From positions 62,001 through 126,000 of the forward strand of contig JAKVKH010000004.1 in the NCBI GenBank assembly GCA_022486625.1: a DNA stretch of 64,000 nucleotides, written 5' to 3'. Position numbers and translations under genes: made by a program. Below the pieces are notes generated by a model. The model saw nothing but the letters and a program-made list of their open reading frames with translations, was not told the DNA's origin and did no database searches. The stretch comes from Butyrivibrio sp. (lineage in GTDB: Bacteria; Bacillota; Clostridia; Lachnospirales; Lachnospiraceae). This document shows positions 1 to 11,406 of the stretch, piece by piece (position 1 is the first letter of the stretch; every line of letters starts with the position of its first letter).

Positions 1-747
1 AAGTGTCAGTTCATACTGTGCCAGTTTCGGAAGAATTTCAGGCTTCATATTTCCGCTGCCGAGCTCTGTTTCCATTTCCTTTACCTTTGCAGGAATTCTC
101 TGATCATTATCATGCTTATGGAATGCTTCGAACAGATCCAGTTCAGAATTTTCCTCAATTTCAGCACCCATATTATAAAGCTGCTGAATCGGTGCATTGC
201 ACGCAAGGAAATTCATCGGGCGAGGGCCAAAGCTGATAATCTTGAGTTCTCTGACACCGATCACTGCTCTCGCAACCGGCAGAAAGTCATTGATCATCTT
301 TGCACAGTCCTGTGCCGTGCCAACCGGATAATCCGGAATATAGGCATGTGTCCCGCGAAGTTTCAGGTTATAGCTGGCATTGAGCATACCGCAGTATGCA
401 TCACCTCTGCCATCCATCAGATCGCCCTGAGATTCCTCTGCTGCTGCACAGAACATCACGGGTCCGTCGAAATGCTTTGCCAGAAGTGTTTCAGAAATTT
501 CCGGGCCAAAGTTACCAAGATATACGCAAAGTGCATTACATCCGGCCTTTTTAATGTCTTCAAGTGCCTCTGTCATCTGAATTTCGCTCTCTACAATGCA
601 GACAGGGCATTCATAAATATCTTCTGCACGAAACTGCTTCTGATATGCTGCTGCAAGCGCTTTTCTTCTGTTTACAGACAGAGATTCCGGAAAACAGTCA
701 CGGCTGACTGCAACAATACCTATTTTTACCTTTGGAATATTAATCAT
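1..747 (-). CDS. L-fucose/L-arabinose isomerase-like protein, N-terminal part (cut by left edge)
   Basis: An open frame runs from the ATG at 747 down to base 1 without a stop (249 codons visible). It begins MINIPKVKIGIVAVSRDCF, and the visible part resembles the N-terminal Rossmann-like half of FucI/AraA-type sugar isomerases of Firmicutes. These cytoplasmic enzymes interconvert aldoses and ketoses using Mn2+; the C-terminal metal-binding half lies outside the window, so substrate and catalytic residues cannot be judged. An AGGAGG sits 7 bases before the ATG. Opposite-strand frames over this stretch are shadows. Family assignment is from sequence feel rather than a definitive motif; a different member of the fucose-isomerase superfamily is possible. 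Confidence 0.75.
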   Translation of the reverse strand, partial: MINIPKVKIGIVAVSRDCFPESLSVNRRKALAAAYQKQFRAEDIYECPVCIVESEIQMTEALEDIKKAGCNALCVYLGNFGPEISETLLAKHFDGPVMFCAAAEESQGDLMDGRGDAYCGMLNASYNLKLRGTHAYIPDYPVGTAQDCAKMINDFLPVARAVIGVRELKIISFGPRPMNFLACNAPIQQLYNMGAEIEENSELDLFEAFHKHDNDQRIPAKVKEMETELGSGNMKPEILPKLAQYELTL

Positions 748-773
748 GGTTTATCCTCCTGTATTGGTTATCC

Positions 774-956
774 ATACAACTTTTCAAACGACTCATGTTG
801 TTTACTATTCTCTGAATTATTTTATACCATTTTGATCTGTATTGCTCACTTTTTTCAGTTTTATCCATATTTTCATCCATTTTGCCAAAAAGAGATCTTT
901 ATCTCTGTGCACTGTGCTTATACAACTTTTCCATACTTCATACAGACAACTTGTAT
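774..956 (-). promoter_or_regulatory. Leader of the FucI-like gene with repeated ATACAACTT half-sites
   Basis: The gene-free stretch between the FucI-like start (747) and the cstA terminator holds ATACAACTT at 774-782 and 920-928, and the inverted AACTTGTAT at 948-956 (8 of 9 matched to the 920 copy across a 19-base spacer). A TATAAA-like -10 on the minus strand lies near 829-836. These look like binding half-sites for a sugar-responsive repressor (GntR or LacI type), but no such regulator is visible, so this is inference. Confidence 0.3.
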
Positions 957-1020
957 GCTTTCTGAAATGAGTTAGCAGATACTGTCTCATGTTCTCTGGT
1001 CGCTTGGCTCTGCTCACTCA

Positions 1021-1069
1021 TGCAAATAAAAAAGCGTGGCTTTCGTACTGTAATGTACGAAAGCCACGC
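1021..1069 (-). terminator. Intrinsic terminator of cstA
   Basis: A perfect 15-bp inverted repeat (1034-1048 with 1055-1069, 6-base loop) is followed on the minus strand by TTTTTTATTT. It lies 19 bases after the cstA stop. Confidence 0.9.
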
Positions 1070-1087
1070 AATCATTTCATCTGGACC

Positions 1088-2818
1088 TTATGCTGCCTTT
1101 GATTCGCTCTTCTTCTGCTTGCCAAGCGTCTGGAATGTAGTTACTGCAAGTACACCTGCAAGTGCAACCAGCAGTACGGCGATACCTGCCTGAATCAGAG
1201 ACCAGCCGTCATGTACTGCAAGCTTTGCAATAATCGTCTGTACCAATGAGCAGACAGTAACTGCCAGCATGAATACCATCGGTACATAGAACATCTTATT
1301 GTTACGGCCGACATTTCCAAGCCATGCACACACTGCCAGAAGACCAAGTGCCGCCAGCAACTGGTTTGCAGCACCGAACAGCGGCCAGATCTTGGTATAT
1401 CCTGTCATTCCCAGCAGAATTCCCATCACAACCGTAATTCCTGTTGCAAAATAAGGATTCGTCAGTACTTTCTTATATCCTGTTGCATCCTTATTGGTCT
1501 GTCCCTTTTCCAGCCAGAATTCCTGGAACATATATCTCGCAAGACGTGTTGCCGTATCCAGTGAAGTCAGGCAGAATACAGAAACCGCCAGTACCAGCAT
1601 CTGATACATGATGCCCTGAAGTTTTGTATTGGTGAAAGAGCCAAGCATCTGTGAAATACCTGTAGCAAAAACAACTGTTGGTGACTTAAATGCAGACTCT
1701 GCTGCGCTTGCATCTTTCCATACATAGCCGACAGCGCAGATAGAAACAACTGCAACAACACACTCAATCAGCATTGCACCATATCCGATCGGTCTTGCGT
1801 CTTTTTCACTGTTGATCTGTTTGGCTGTTGTTCCTGAAGAAACCAGTGAATGGAATCCGGAAATTGCACCGCAGGCAATGGTGACGAACAGTGCCGGGAA
1901 CATTGTACCTGTAGTAAAGAGTCCGTTGCTGGCAGGCGCTGTAAATCCGGTAAATGCAGGCATGTTCAGATTACCTGTTCCGGTTACTGTTGCACCGATA
2001 ATTGCGACAATGGATACCAGCACCATAAAGTAAAGCAGGAAAGAACTGAGGTAATCACGCGGTTGTAACAGAATCCATACCGGTGTGACAGATGCAACCA
2101 GAATGTAAAGTCCGATCAGCCACATCCATACATTATAGGAAAGTGCAACCGGATGCCATGCAAGGCCGATTGCCACAATTGCCACGATCCCGACAATTCC
2201 GATCAACGTTGCAATGCTGACCGGAACATTCTTACGATAAACAAGTATTCCGAAAATGATGGCCAGTACAATAAACAGCATGGAAATCATTGCGGTAGAA
2301 AGATTTGCACTTAAGGTAGGCTCTTCAATCGGAGTGCCTGCTGCGCTGGTGGTTCCGAATGTACTGGCAACAATTGATGCAAATGCCGCAACAACCAGAA
2401 TCAATGTCAGATACGCAAAAGTCAGAAACAGCTTTTTGGCCTTCGCCCCCATGGTATCTTCGATAATCTCGCCGATAGACTGCCCCTTATTACGAATAGA
2501 AGCAAATAAAGCACCGAAATCATGTACACCGCCAAAGAAAAGTCCGCCGATCAGTACCCATAGAAGAACCGGTACCCATCCGAAAACTGCTGCCTGAATC
2601 GGTCCATTGATCGGGCCCGCACCTGCGATGGATGAGAAATGATGTCCCATCAAAACCGGTGCCTTGGCCGGGACATAATCCATACCGTCTTCAAGTTCAT
2701 GTGAAGGTGTTTCTCTGCTTGGGTCAACGCCCCACGTCTTCTCAAGCCACTTGCCGTATGTACAGTATCCGGTAACCAGAACTGCAATACTGACAATAAG
2801 AACTATTGCTGCATTCAT
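1088..2818 (-). CDS. cstA: Carbon starvation protein A, peptide/pyruvate transporter
   Basis: A 576-residue polytopic inner-membrane protein of the CstA/BtsT family. It carries the family hallmark HHFSSIAGAGPINGP near residues 59-73, then many hydrophobic helices. Family members import peptides or pyruvate, usually when preferred carbon is exhausted, probably driven by an ion gradient. The length fits the short Firmicutes form rather than the roughly 700-residue E. coli proteins. AAGGAGG precedes the ATG by 6 bases. It lies 44 bases downstream of the unknown 191-residue gene and shares its promoter; a strong terminator follows. Whether the substrate here is pyruvate or peptides cannot be told from sequence. 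Confidence 0.92.
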   Translation of the reverse strand: MNAAIVLIVSIAVLVTGYCTYGKWLEKTWGVDPSRETPSHELEDGMDYVPAKAPVLMGHHFSSIAGAGPINGPIQAAVFGWVPVLLWVLIGGLFFGGVHDFGALFASIRNKGQSIGEIIEDTMGAKAKKLFLTFAYLTLILVVAAFASIVASTFGTTSAAGTPIEEPTLSANLSTAMISMLFIVLAIIFGILVYRKNVPVSIATLIGIVGIVAIVAIGLAWHPVALSYNVWMWLIGLYILVASVTPVWILLQPRDYLSSFLLYFMVLVSIVAIIGATVTGTGNLNMPAFTGFTAPASNGLFTTGTMFPALFVTIACGAISGFHSLVSSGTTAKQINSEKDARPIGYGAMLIECVVAVVSICAVGYVWKDASAAESAFKSPTVVFATGISQMLGSFTNTKLQGIMYQMLVLAVSVFCLTSLDTATRLARYMFQEFWLEKGQTNKDATGYKKVLTNPYFATGITVVMGILLGMTGYTKIWPLFGAANQLLAALGLLAVCAWLGNVGRNNKMFYVPMVFMLAVTVCSLVQTIIAKLAVHDGWSLIQAGIAVLLVALAGVLAVTTFQTLGKQKKSESKAA

Positions 2819-2862
2819 ACTTTTCCTCCTTGTAACTCTCCTGTTTATTTTTCGCAGACAGT

Positions 2863-3438
2863 TCAGCCCGCCTGCTCAAAAGCATCGGCGTTGCCGACTC
2901 TGCTTTTTCGATTTTCCCGGAATGTTTTTTCAAACATTTTTTTCATTCCCGATGCAGCTCTGTTGGTATAAATTTTCTCCTGCTCCAGATCTACACAGAT
3001 CAAATGGCCTTCCGAATGGCCCCTGAAATTCATCAGATAGCTTTTTTCATATTTATAATGCCTGATTCTTCGGATTATTTCCTGTTCCGGGCTCTTTCTG
3101 CACAGAATGACAAACGTCAGATAAGAATACATATGATCCTTTTCCGGATATTTTTCCCCTTTTCGCACCATCTGAGGCTCCATATACCCTGCCAGTACGC
3201 TGTCAAGTTCCTCCAGCAGCTTTTCCGTCACTGCTTCTTCCTGCATAAACAGGACATGTTCATAGGATCTGATGCTCCACAGATTGGCTTTTCTGGACAA
3301 TACATATTTTTCACCCAATGAAAAAAAGTACCCGTATGCAGGGTACTGTCTCTGATTTATGGAATAATTTCTGTATATGTCGAACGCTCCTGCATATTTA
3401 TCAAGTGTACGTTCAAAATATTCGGTCATTTCCATCAT
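2863..3438 (-). CDS. Unknown 191-residue protein encoded upstream of cstA
   Basis: I do not recognise the family. The protein is soluble-looking and rich in Tyr, Glu, Lys and Arg, with no signal peptide or membrane segment; the tail is strongly basic (KKMFEKTFRENRKSR). It begins MMEMTEYFERTLDKYAGAF; the second Met is a possible start. It is the first gene of a two-gene unit with cstA (44-base gap, no terminator between), so a role in control or operation of the transporter is a reasonable guess from context only. Confidence 0.7.
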   Translation of the reverse strand: MMEMTEYFERTLDKYAGAFDIYRNYSINQRQYPAYGYFFSLGEKYVLSRKANLWSIRSYEHVLFMQEEAVTEKLLEELDSVLAGYMEPQMVRKGEKYPEKDHMYSYLTFVILCRKSPEQEIIRRIRHYKYEKSYLMNFRGHSEGHLICVDLEQEKIYTNRAASGMKKMFEKTFRENRKSRVGNADAFEQAG

Positions 3439-3495
3439 CCGGCTGCTCCTTCTATGTGACAGATTTTACCGTTTTGTCGCATTTGGCTGTCTATC

Positions 3496-3524
3496 AATTT
3501 ATCACTTTAAACTGTAGAAGACAA
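3496..3524 (-). promoter_or_regulatory. Candidate sigma-A promoter for the cstA unit
   Basis: On the minus strand TTGTCT (3519-3524) and TAAATT (3496-3501) are 17 bases apart, about 60 bases before the first gene. The -10 is only moderately good. Confidence 0.4.
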
Positions 3525-3552
3525 CATGACAAATTTATACATTTTTAATAAA

Positions 3553-3574
3553 TTACATTAATTTTGTAATGTAA
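3553..3574. promoter_or_regulatory. Perfect 8-bp inverted repeat upstream of the cstA promoter
   Basis: TTACATTA and TAATGTAA are separated by six bases. It lies about 30 bp upstream of the candidate -35 of the cstA unit, so it could be an activator or repressor site; it could also be chance in AT-rich DNA. Confidence 0.3.
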
Positions 3575-3582
3575 AAACAAGA

Positions 3583-3625
3583 TTAAAAAAACACGATCTG
3601 ATGACTTTTCTCTATCATCAGATCG
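3583..3625 (-). terminator. Intrinsic terminator of the 79-residue gene
   Basis: An 11-bp perfect stem (CGATCTGATGA, 3594-3604 with 3615-3625, 10-base loop) is followed on the minus strand by TGTTTTTTTA. It serves the small gene at 3659-3898. Confidence 0.85.
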
Positions 3626-3658
3626 CGTTGGTTTCTGTCGTATTAAAATATCCTGTAC

Positions 3659-3898
3659 TTACTTTCCGTTCTGCATCATGTAATCAATCAACTTTTTGAT
3701 ATCTTCCGGTTCATAAGCCACGATTTCAAGTTCTCTCACATTTCCATCGGAAAATACATTTGCCAGTGAAACATACTGTGACAGCTTCGACCTGAGATTC
3801 AGGCGATCGCCTTCACCTGTCACAAGCTCAACCTTGCCCTTACATGAATCCACAACCCTGAAAAATTCATTTACATCCTTGATATTCTCAATTTTCAT
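3659..3898 (-). CDS. Small conserved clostridial protein of unknown function
   Basis: A 79-residue acidic soluble protein (MKIENIKDVNEFFRVVDSC at the start), monocistronic with its own terminator and an AGGAGG 10 bases before the ATG. I recall similar short proteins in Lachnospiraceae, sometimes mislabelled as polyA polymerase; nothing in the sequence supports that name. It carries a single Cys (C19) and no membrane segment. Function unknown. Confidence 0.75.
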   Translation of the reverse strand: MKIENIKDVNEFFRVVDSCKGKVELVTGEGDRLNLRSKLSQYVSLANVFSDGNVRELEIVAYEPEDIKKLIDYMMQNGK

Positions 3899-4002
3899 GT
3901 CTCTGTATCCTCCTGGTAGGAAATAGAAGTAAAAGTTGTATGAATCCTGATTAATACTATACTACATTGTAATGAAAGTTGTGAAGTACCTTGTTTTTCT
4001 GT

Positions 4003-4758
4003 TTACAGAACCTTGCTCAGGAAGCTGCGAAGTCTCTCATTCTGTGGATTTTCGAAAAATTCCTGTGGTGCATTTTCTTCCAGAAAATCCCCGTCATCCA
4101 GAAACATTACCCGGGATGCCACTTCTCTTGCAAATCCCATTTCATGCGTTACCACCACCATTGTCATCTTCTGTGCCGCAAGATCCCTCATGACATTGAG
4201 AACTTCTCCTACCATTTCCGGATCGAGTGCAGAGGTCGGTTCATCAAAAAGCATCACTTCCGGCTTCATACACAGTGCGCGGACAATGGCAATTCTCTGC
4301 TGCTGTCCGCCGGAGAGCTGGCTGGGATAGTCCGCTGCACGATTCTGCAGTCCTACTCTCTCAAGCAACTGCATGGCATAGCCTTCCGCTTCTTCCTGCG
4401 ACTTTTTCTGCAGGCTCATCGGTGCAACCGTCAGATTCTTCAGAATCGTCATATGTGGAAACAGATTAAACTGCTGAAATACCATTCCCATCTTCTGGCG
4501 ATGAAGGTCTATGTCTGTTTTTGGATCACAGATATCCGCTCCATCAAACAGAATATGTCCTCCTGTTGGCTCTTCCAGTCTGTTCAGGCATCGTAAAAAT
4601 GTGGATTTTCCGGAACCGGACGGTCCAATCACGCAGACCACATCTCCTTCATTTATGTCTACAGAAATATTTTTCAGCACATCTTTCTGATCAAACTTCT
4701 TATACAGATTTTTTACCTGAATCAGAGGCATTTTTTCATTCATCGTTTTATCGTTCAT
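4003..4758 (-). CDS. Polar amino acid ABC transporter, ATP-binding subunit
   Basis: A 251-residue ABC ATPase of the GlnQ/HisP family. Walker A is GPSGSGKST near residue 45, the signature is LSGGQQQR, Walker B is [12 protein letters not shown], and the switch His follows in VVVTHEMGF. It powers import of a polar amino acid through the adjacent permease. The start overlaps the permease end by 11 bases and its ribosome site (GGAGG) lies inside the permease gene, indicating translational coupling. With the permease and the downstream-facing binding protein it completes an importer; the exact amino acid is not readable. Confidence 0.93.
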   Translation of the reverse strand: MNDKTMNEKMPLIQVKNLYKKFDQKDVLKNISVDINEGDVVCVIGPSGSGKSTFLRCLNRLEEPTGGHILFDGADICDPKTDIDLHRQKMGMVFQQFNLFPHMTILKNLTVAPMSLQKKSQEEAEGYAMQLLERVGLQNRAADYPSQLSGGQQQRIAIVRALCMKPEVMLFDEPTSALDPEMVGEVLNVMRDLAAQKMTMVVVTHEMGFAREVASRVMFLDDGDFLEENAPQEFFENPQNERLRSFLSKVL

Positions 4759-5440
4759 TCTGTTTCAGCCTCCTCTCGATCAGCCTGACAACTTTTTCCA
4801 GAATCACCACCATGACCAGATAGATCAGCGCTACCGCAATCAACGGCATGAAGGCCGAATATGTACGGCTTCTGATAATATCTCCACCCTTGGTCAGATC
4901 TTCCAGTGCAATATAGCCTGCAACTGAGGTCTCCTTCAGCAGGGTAATGAATTCATTGCAGAGCGTCGGAATAACATTCTTGATTGCCTGCGGCATGATG
5001 ATCTTCAGCATGGTCTGATGATAGCTAAAGCCAAGGCTTCTGCCCGCTTCAAACTGTCCTCTTGGGATCGACTGGATTCCGGAACGAAAAATTTCCGCCT
5101 GATATGCTCCTGAATTAATGCCGAATGCAAGAATTGCAGTAATTGATTTATCAATCCGGACGCTTCCAAATATGACAAAATATACAATCATCAGCTGAAC
5201 GACCACAGGTGTACCACGAATAATGGTAAGATACAGACTGCAGATTGCATTTGCCACCTTCAGTTTTCCGGTATTCTGATAAGTATTTCTGACAATGGCT
5301 ACGGTAAATCCAAGCAGAATACCGATCAAGACCGCAAAAAATGTAATTTTGAGTGTTACCCCGAGACCGTTGGTCAGATATTTCCATCTGTCATCCTCGA
5401 TAAAGTTCAGATAGAATGCATCTTCAAAGCTCTTCCACAT
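4748..5440 (-). CDS. Polar amino acid ABC transporter, permease subunit
   Basis: A 230-residue membrane protein of the HisM/GlnP family with about five hydrophobic segments and the EAA-type loop around residues 140-160 ([22 protein letters not shown]). As only one permease gene is present it probably works as a homodimer. It lies between the binding-protein gene (146-base gap containing a terminator) and the ATPase gene (11-base overlap). Confidence 0.92.
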   Translation of the reverse strand: MWKSFEDAFYLNFIEDDRWKYLTNGLGVTLKITFFAVLIGILLGFTVAIVRNTYQNTGKLKVANAICSLYLTIIRGTPVVVQLMIVYFVIFGSVRIDKSITAILAFGINSGAYQAEIFRSGIQSIPRGQFEAGRSLGFSYHQTMLKIIMPQAIKNVIPTLCNEFITLLKETSVAGYIALEDLTKGGDIIRSRTYSAFMPLIAVALIYLVMVVILEKVVRLIERRLKQNER

Positions 5441-5520
5441 ACGTTTTTATTCCCCGCTTCATGACTGCTGTTTTCCGGCTGATCGCCAGGTGCATTTTCT
5501 TATAGTTTACACCATTTCGT

Positions 5521-5553
5521 CAAAAAGAGCCCGTGAATGTTCACAGGCTCTTT
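5521..5553 (-). terminator. Terminator or mRNA-stabilising stem after the binding-protein gene
   Basis: On the minus strand the stem AAAGAGCCTGTGAA/TTCACGGGCTCTTT (one mismatch) is followed by a short T run. It sits between the abundant binding protein and its permease, where partial termination usually sets the excess of binding protein. Confidence 0.7.
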
Positions 5554-5586
5554 CCGCGCTCAGCGTATCAGATCATAGTTTCCTGT

Positions 5587-6471
5587 TTACTCCGCTGTAA
5601 TGTACTTGCTGACGATCTTGTCCAGCGTTCCGTCTGCCTTCAGCTCTGCAAGTGCTGCGTTGATGTTATTTAAAAGTGCAGTGTTGCCTTTTTCTACGGC
5701 AATTGCATATTGCTCTGTAGTATAGGCCTGATCCAGAATCTTCAGTCCCGTATTGTCTGCAACGAATACCTTTGCCGGTTCACGGTCGATGATTACCGCA
5801 TCAATCTTGCCCTGGGAAAGTGCCTGTACAGCCTCCATTCCCTTATTATAACGTTCTACATGATCATCACCGAAGTCATCTGTTGCATAGATGTCACCGG
5901 TTGTTCCTGTCTGCACACCGATGATCTTGTCCTTAAGGCCATCCGGTGAAGTGATTGCAGAATCATTCTTTACAATAATAACCTGTGACGCTTCTGCATA
6001 GGTATCAGAGAAATCAACGCTCTTCTTACGTTCATCCGTAACAGTCATTCCGGCCATACCCATATCTGCCTTCCCGGAAGTCACTTCCGGAATGATGGAA
6101 TCAAATGCAATATCTTCAATCTGAAGCTTGCATCCCATCTTATCCGCAATTGCCTGTGCAATCTCTGCATCAATACCAACGATTTCATCATTGGATCCGT
6201 CATGATATTCATATGGAGGAAACTCTGCATTGGTTGCCATAACAAGTGTTCCTGCCGTGCCGACGCCGTCACCCGTAATTGTCCCTGATGCAGATGCTGC
6301 CGCAGAAGTATCTGCTGATGAAGTTTCTGCATCTGAACTGCTCTGTGCCTGAACCGATGCTGCAGAAGTTGCAGATGTCGATACCGCACTGTCTGCAGAA
6401 GAACTTCCACATGCCATCAGTCCTGCTGCTACCGCTACTGCCATAACTGCACTGATCATTTTTTTCTTCAT
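5587..6471 (-). CDS. Amino acid ABC transporter substrate-binding lipoprotein
   Basis: A 294-residue lipoprotein of the SBP_bac_3 family. The signal peptide ends in the lipobox LMAC (Cys about residue 21), followed by a Ser/Ala-rich linker (to about residue 70) and the binding domain with the family-typical NAEFPPYEYHD, DIAFDSIIPEV and KADMGMAGM stretches. It captures a polar amino acid outside the membrane for the adjacent permease/ATPase pair. The frame is open 38 codons further upstream, but the lipoprotein signal and a GGAGATAACATT before the ATG at 6471 fix the start. Confidence 0.93.
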   Translation of the reverse strand: MKKKMISAVMAVAVAAGLMACGSSSADSAVSTSATSAASVQAQSSSDAETSSADTSAAASASGTITGDGVGTAGTLVMATNAEFPPYEYHDGSNDEIVGIDAEIAQAIADKMGCKLQIEDIAFDSIIPEVTSGKADMGMAGMTVTDERKKSVDFSDTYAEASQVIIVKNDSAITSPDGLKDKIIGVQTGTTGDIYATDDFGDDHVERYNKGMEAVQALSQGKIDAVIIDREPAKVFVADNTGLKILDQAYTTEQYAIAVEKGNTALLNNINAALAELKADGTLDKIVSKYITAE

Positions 6472-6576
6472 AATGTTATCTCCCTTTTCATCTGAAATAT
6501 ACTCATCTGTCCATTTTGCTGCCAGAATATGTAAGTTTATAACAATTAATCGTATATTTATGCATTTATGTGCTTT

Positions 6577-6604
6577 ATTATACACAGAATGTATAAATAA
6601 TCAA
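6577..6604 (-). promoter_or_regulatory. Promoter of the amino acid ABC transporter
   Basis: Minus-strand TTGATT (6599-6604), a 16-base spacer and a perfect TATAAT (6577-6582), about 100 bases before the binding-protein start. Confidence 0.65.
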
Positions 6605-6609
6605 GTACA

Positions 6610-6644
6610 AAATTAATCTCACATATTCTTCATAAGATTAATTT
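6610..6644. promoter_or_regulatory. AAATTAATCT inverted repeat upstream of the ABC promoter
   Basis: AAATTAATCT (6610-6619) and AGATTAATTT (6635-6644) form a perfect 10-bp inverted repeat with a 15-base spacer, directly upstream of the -35 of the amino acid transporter. A regulator site is plausible; the 6472-6832 intergenic stretch otherwise holds only the two divergent promoters. Confidence 0.35.
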
Positions 6645-6740
6645 CTTCTCTTTCGAATGAAACTATACAAATAACAGCCTTTCTTCCATCCGAATATGTT
6701 GTAATTTTCACTACAAATCTACTGTTTTCACACACTTTCA

Positions 6741-6769
6741 TTGATTAATATGCACTTATGAGATAAAAT
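6741..6769 (+). promoter_or_regulatory. Promoter of the V-type ATPase operon
   Basis: TTGATT (6741-6746), a 17-base spacer and TAAAAT (6764-6769), about 60 bases before the first gene. Confidence 0.6.
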
Positions 6770-6832
6770 TAATATGTTTTAACAGTTATTTATTTATAAT
6801 TATATATATTTCAGAAAAGGAGGATGAATTCA

Positions 6833-7144
6833 TTGGCACAGGAAACGATTGAGGCAATCCGGGATGCCGAGGCTGCTGCTGCGGCAAAGGAAAAAGAAGC
6901 CAGAGAAAGTGCTGACCAGCTTGTCAGCAAGGCCCGGACAGATGCTGCAGCACTGATTAAATCCCGCACCGATGCCATGAAGGAGGAAACCCAGTCTGCG
7001 CTTACACAGGCCGGTCTCCGGAATGAAAAAATCATGCAGGACGCAAAGGAGGAAGCGCAGAAAGAAATCATGGAGCTTCAACAGCAGGTGGCGAAAAAAC
7101 GTCAGAATGCTGTTAAAGCAGTCATAGATCTGCTGGTTTCCTGA
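6833..7144 (+). CDS. ntpF: V-type ATPase peripheral stalk subunit (G/H type)
   Basis: A roughly 103-residue, almost wholly coiled-coil protein rich in Ala, Glu and Lys, as in the G/H stalk subunits that pair with subunit E to hold the catalytic head still. The ATG at 6824 abuts the ribosome site AAAGGAGG (6816-6823), which is too close; the in-frame TTG at 6833 has a 9-base spacing and gives MAQETIEAIRDAE, so TTG is preferred. It is the first gene of the operon; ntpI follows after 55 bases. Confidence 0.85.
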   Translation: MAQETIEAIRDAEAAAAAKEKEARESADQLVSKARTDAAALIKSRTDAMKEETQSALTQAGLRNEKIMQDAKEEAQKEIMELQQQVAKKRQNAVKAVIDLLVS

Positions 7145-7199
7145 CGGCAGACGTTACCACCATATTTTCACTAATATTATCTAAGAAAGGAGGGTCATC

Positions 7200-9756
<2,557 letters not shown>

Positions 9757-9801
9757 TCTGGAATCAGAAATGACACCACGAATAAGGAAAGGAAAACCAA
9801 C

Positions 9802-10398
9802 ATGGCTGGATTAGATAAGATTATCGGTGAAATCAATGCCGAATCCCGGCAGACCATTGACGAAGTACAGTCAAAAGCCTCCAGGGAAGCGCAGCAGATT
9901 ATGACCGAAGCCGAAAAAAAGGCAAATGAGTCGTGTGAAAAACTTGCACATGACAGAGAAATCCGTCTGTCTGATCAGCTTTCACGTGCTACCTCTGCCG
10001 CAGCACTTACGAAACGGCAGATGTTGCTTGCAGAAAAGCAGCGCCTGATTAGCGAAGTGCTTTCACAGGCAAAGCAGGATCTGATACAGCTTCCTGAGAA
10101 TGAGTATTTTCCTCTGCTTCTTGCGCTGATCAGTAAAAATGCACTGCCGCAGAACGGAGAAATTATTTTTTCCGAAAAAGATCTCAGAAGGCTCCCATCT
10201 GACTTTGCTGCTTCTGCAAACAAAGCAGCTTCTGAAAAAGGCGGCTCTCTGAAAGTTTCTGACAGCACACGTCTGATCGACGGCGGTTTTATACTGGCTT
10301 ACGACGGAATCGAAGAAAACTGCTCCATCAGTGCACTTTTTGAAACAAATATTGAAGAACTGCAGGATCAGATACAGCGCCTGCTCTTTATGCCGTAA
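9802..10398 (+). CDS. ntpE: V-type ATPase subunit E (peripheral stalk)
   Basis: A 198-residue protein with a charged coiled-coil N-terminal half (about residues 1-105) and a small globular C-terminal domain with the family-like DGGFILAYDGIEENCS stretch. It pairs with the G/H-type subunit as a stalk linking the catalytic head to subunit I. It lies 45 bases after ntpK and 36 bases before ntpC. Confidence 0.9.
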   Translation: MAGLDKIIGEINAESRQTIDEVQSKASREAQQIMTEAEKKANESCEKLAHDREIRLSDQLSRATSAAALTKRQMLLAEKQRLISEVLSQAKQDLIQLPENEYFPLLLALISKNALPQNGEIIFSEKDLRRLPSDFAASANKAASEKGGSLKVSDSTRLIDGGFILAYDGIEENCSISALFETNIEELQDQIQRLLFMP

Positions 10399-10434
10399 TC
10401 GTCGCAATTCATGTAAATAAAAGAAAGGAATCAC

Positions 10435-11406
10435 ATGCCTGAACAATATTTATATGCGGTAGCGAGAATCAGGTGCAAAGAGCTGACACTGCTTGGCAGT
10501 TCCGTTATGGACGCTCTTCTGTCCACGGATAATTACAATGAATGCCTTCGTGTTCTTTCCGATCACGGCTGGAACGGTGACGGGAGTACCTCCCCCGAAT
10601 CGCTTCTGTCCTCTGAACGGGATAAAACCTGGGAGTTTATCGGCGAACTGGTAAAGGACATGTCCGTTTTTGATGTTTTCCTCTATGCCAATGATTATCA
10701 CAATCTGAAGGCTGCCATCAAGGAAGTATGCACAGGTACGGAACATGCCGGAATCTATATTGACAAAAGCCAGTGTACCATCGACCCCGAGCTGATCCGG
10801 AAGGCAATCCGTGACCATGATTATCAGGCGCTGCCGGAACATATGCAGGAAGTTGCCAGACAGGCAACGGAAACTCTGCTGCATACCGGTGACGGACAGC
10901 TCTGCGATATTCTGATTGACCGCGCTGCACTGATTACCATTTATGAATCCGGGAAAAAATCCGGAAATGAAATTCTGGCTTTATACGGAGAGCTTACCGT
11001 TGCATCCGCAGATATCAAGACTGCAATCCGTGCCTGCAAAACCGGCAAGGATCTCCAGTTCTTAAACCGTGCACTTGCACCCTGTGACTCTCTTGACCTG
11101 AAACAGCTGGCAGCCGCTGCCGCCGACAGTCCGGAGGCAATCTATACCTACCTCGACCGCACGGCCTACGCAGATGCCATTCCGGAGATCAAAAAATCTC
11201 CGTCTGCATTTGAACGCTGGTGCGATAATCGCATCATCCGCAGCATACGCCCGCAGATCCATAATCCATCTTCCATCGGACCGCTTGCTGCCTATATTCT
11301 GGCTCGCGAAAATGAGATCAAATCTGTCAGAATCATTCTGTCGGGAAAGCTTAATCACCTCCCGGATGACTCCGTCAGAGAAAGGGTAAGGGAAATGTAT
11401 GTATAA
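10435..11406 (+). CDS. ntpC: V-type ATPase subunit C (central stalk socket, d-subunit)
   Basis: A 323-residue soluble, mostly helical protein that begins MPEQYLYAVARIRCKE, typical of the AC39/NtpC family. It seats the rotating D/F shaft on the c-ring. Its last codons overlap the next gene by 8 bases, so the two are likely translationally coupled. Confidence 0.93.
   Translation: MPEQYLYAVARIRCKELTLLGSSVMDALLSTDNYNECLRVLSDHGWNGDGSTSPESLLSSERDKTWEFIGELVKDMSVFDVFLYANDYHNLKAAIKEVCTGTEHAGIYIDKSQCTIDPELIRKAIRDHDYQALPEHMQEVARQATETLLHTGDGQLCDILIDRAALITIYESGKKSGNEILALYGELTVASADIKTAIRACKTGKDLQFLNRALAPCDSLDLKQLAAAAADSPEAIYTYLDRTAYADAIPEIKKSPSAFERWCDNRIIRSIRPQIHNPSSIGPLAAYILARENEIKSVRIILSGKLNHLPDDSVRERVREMYV

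Noticed and set aside
112..975. Long plus-strand open frame near the left edge
   Set aside because: It is antisense to the FucI-like gene, lacks a ribosome site and its Cys/His-rich translation looks like noise.
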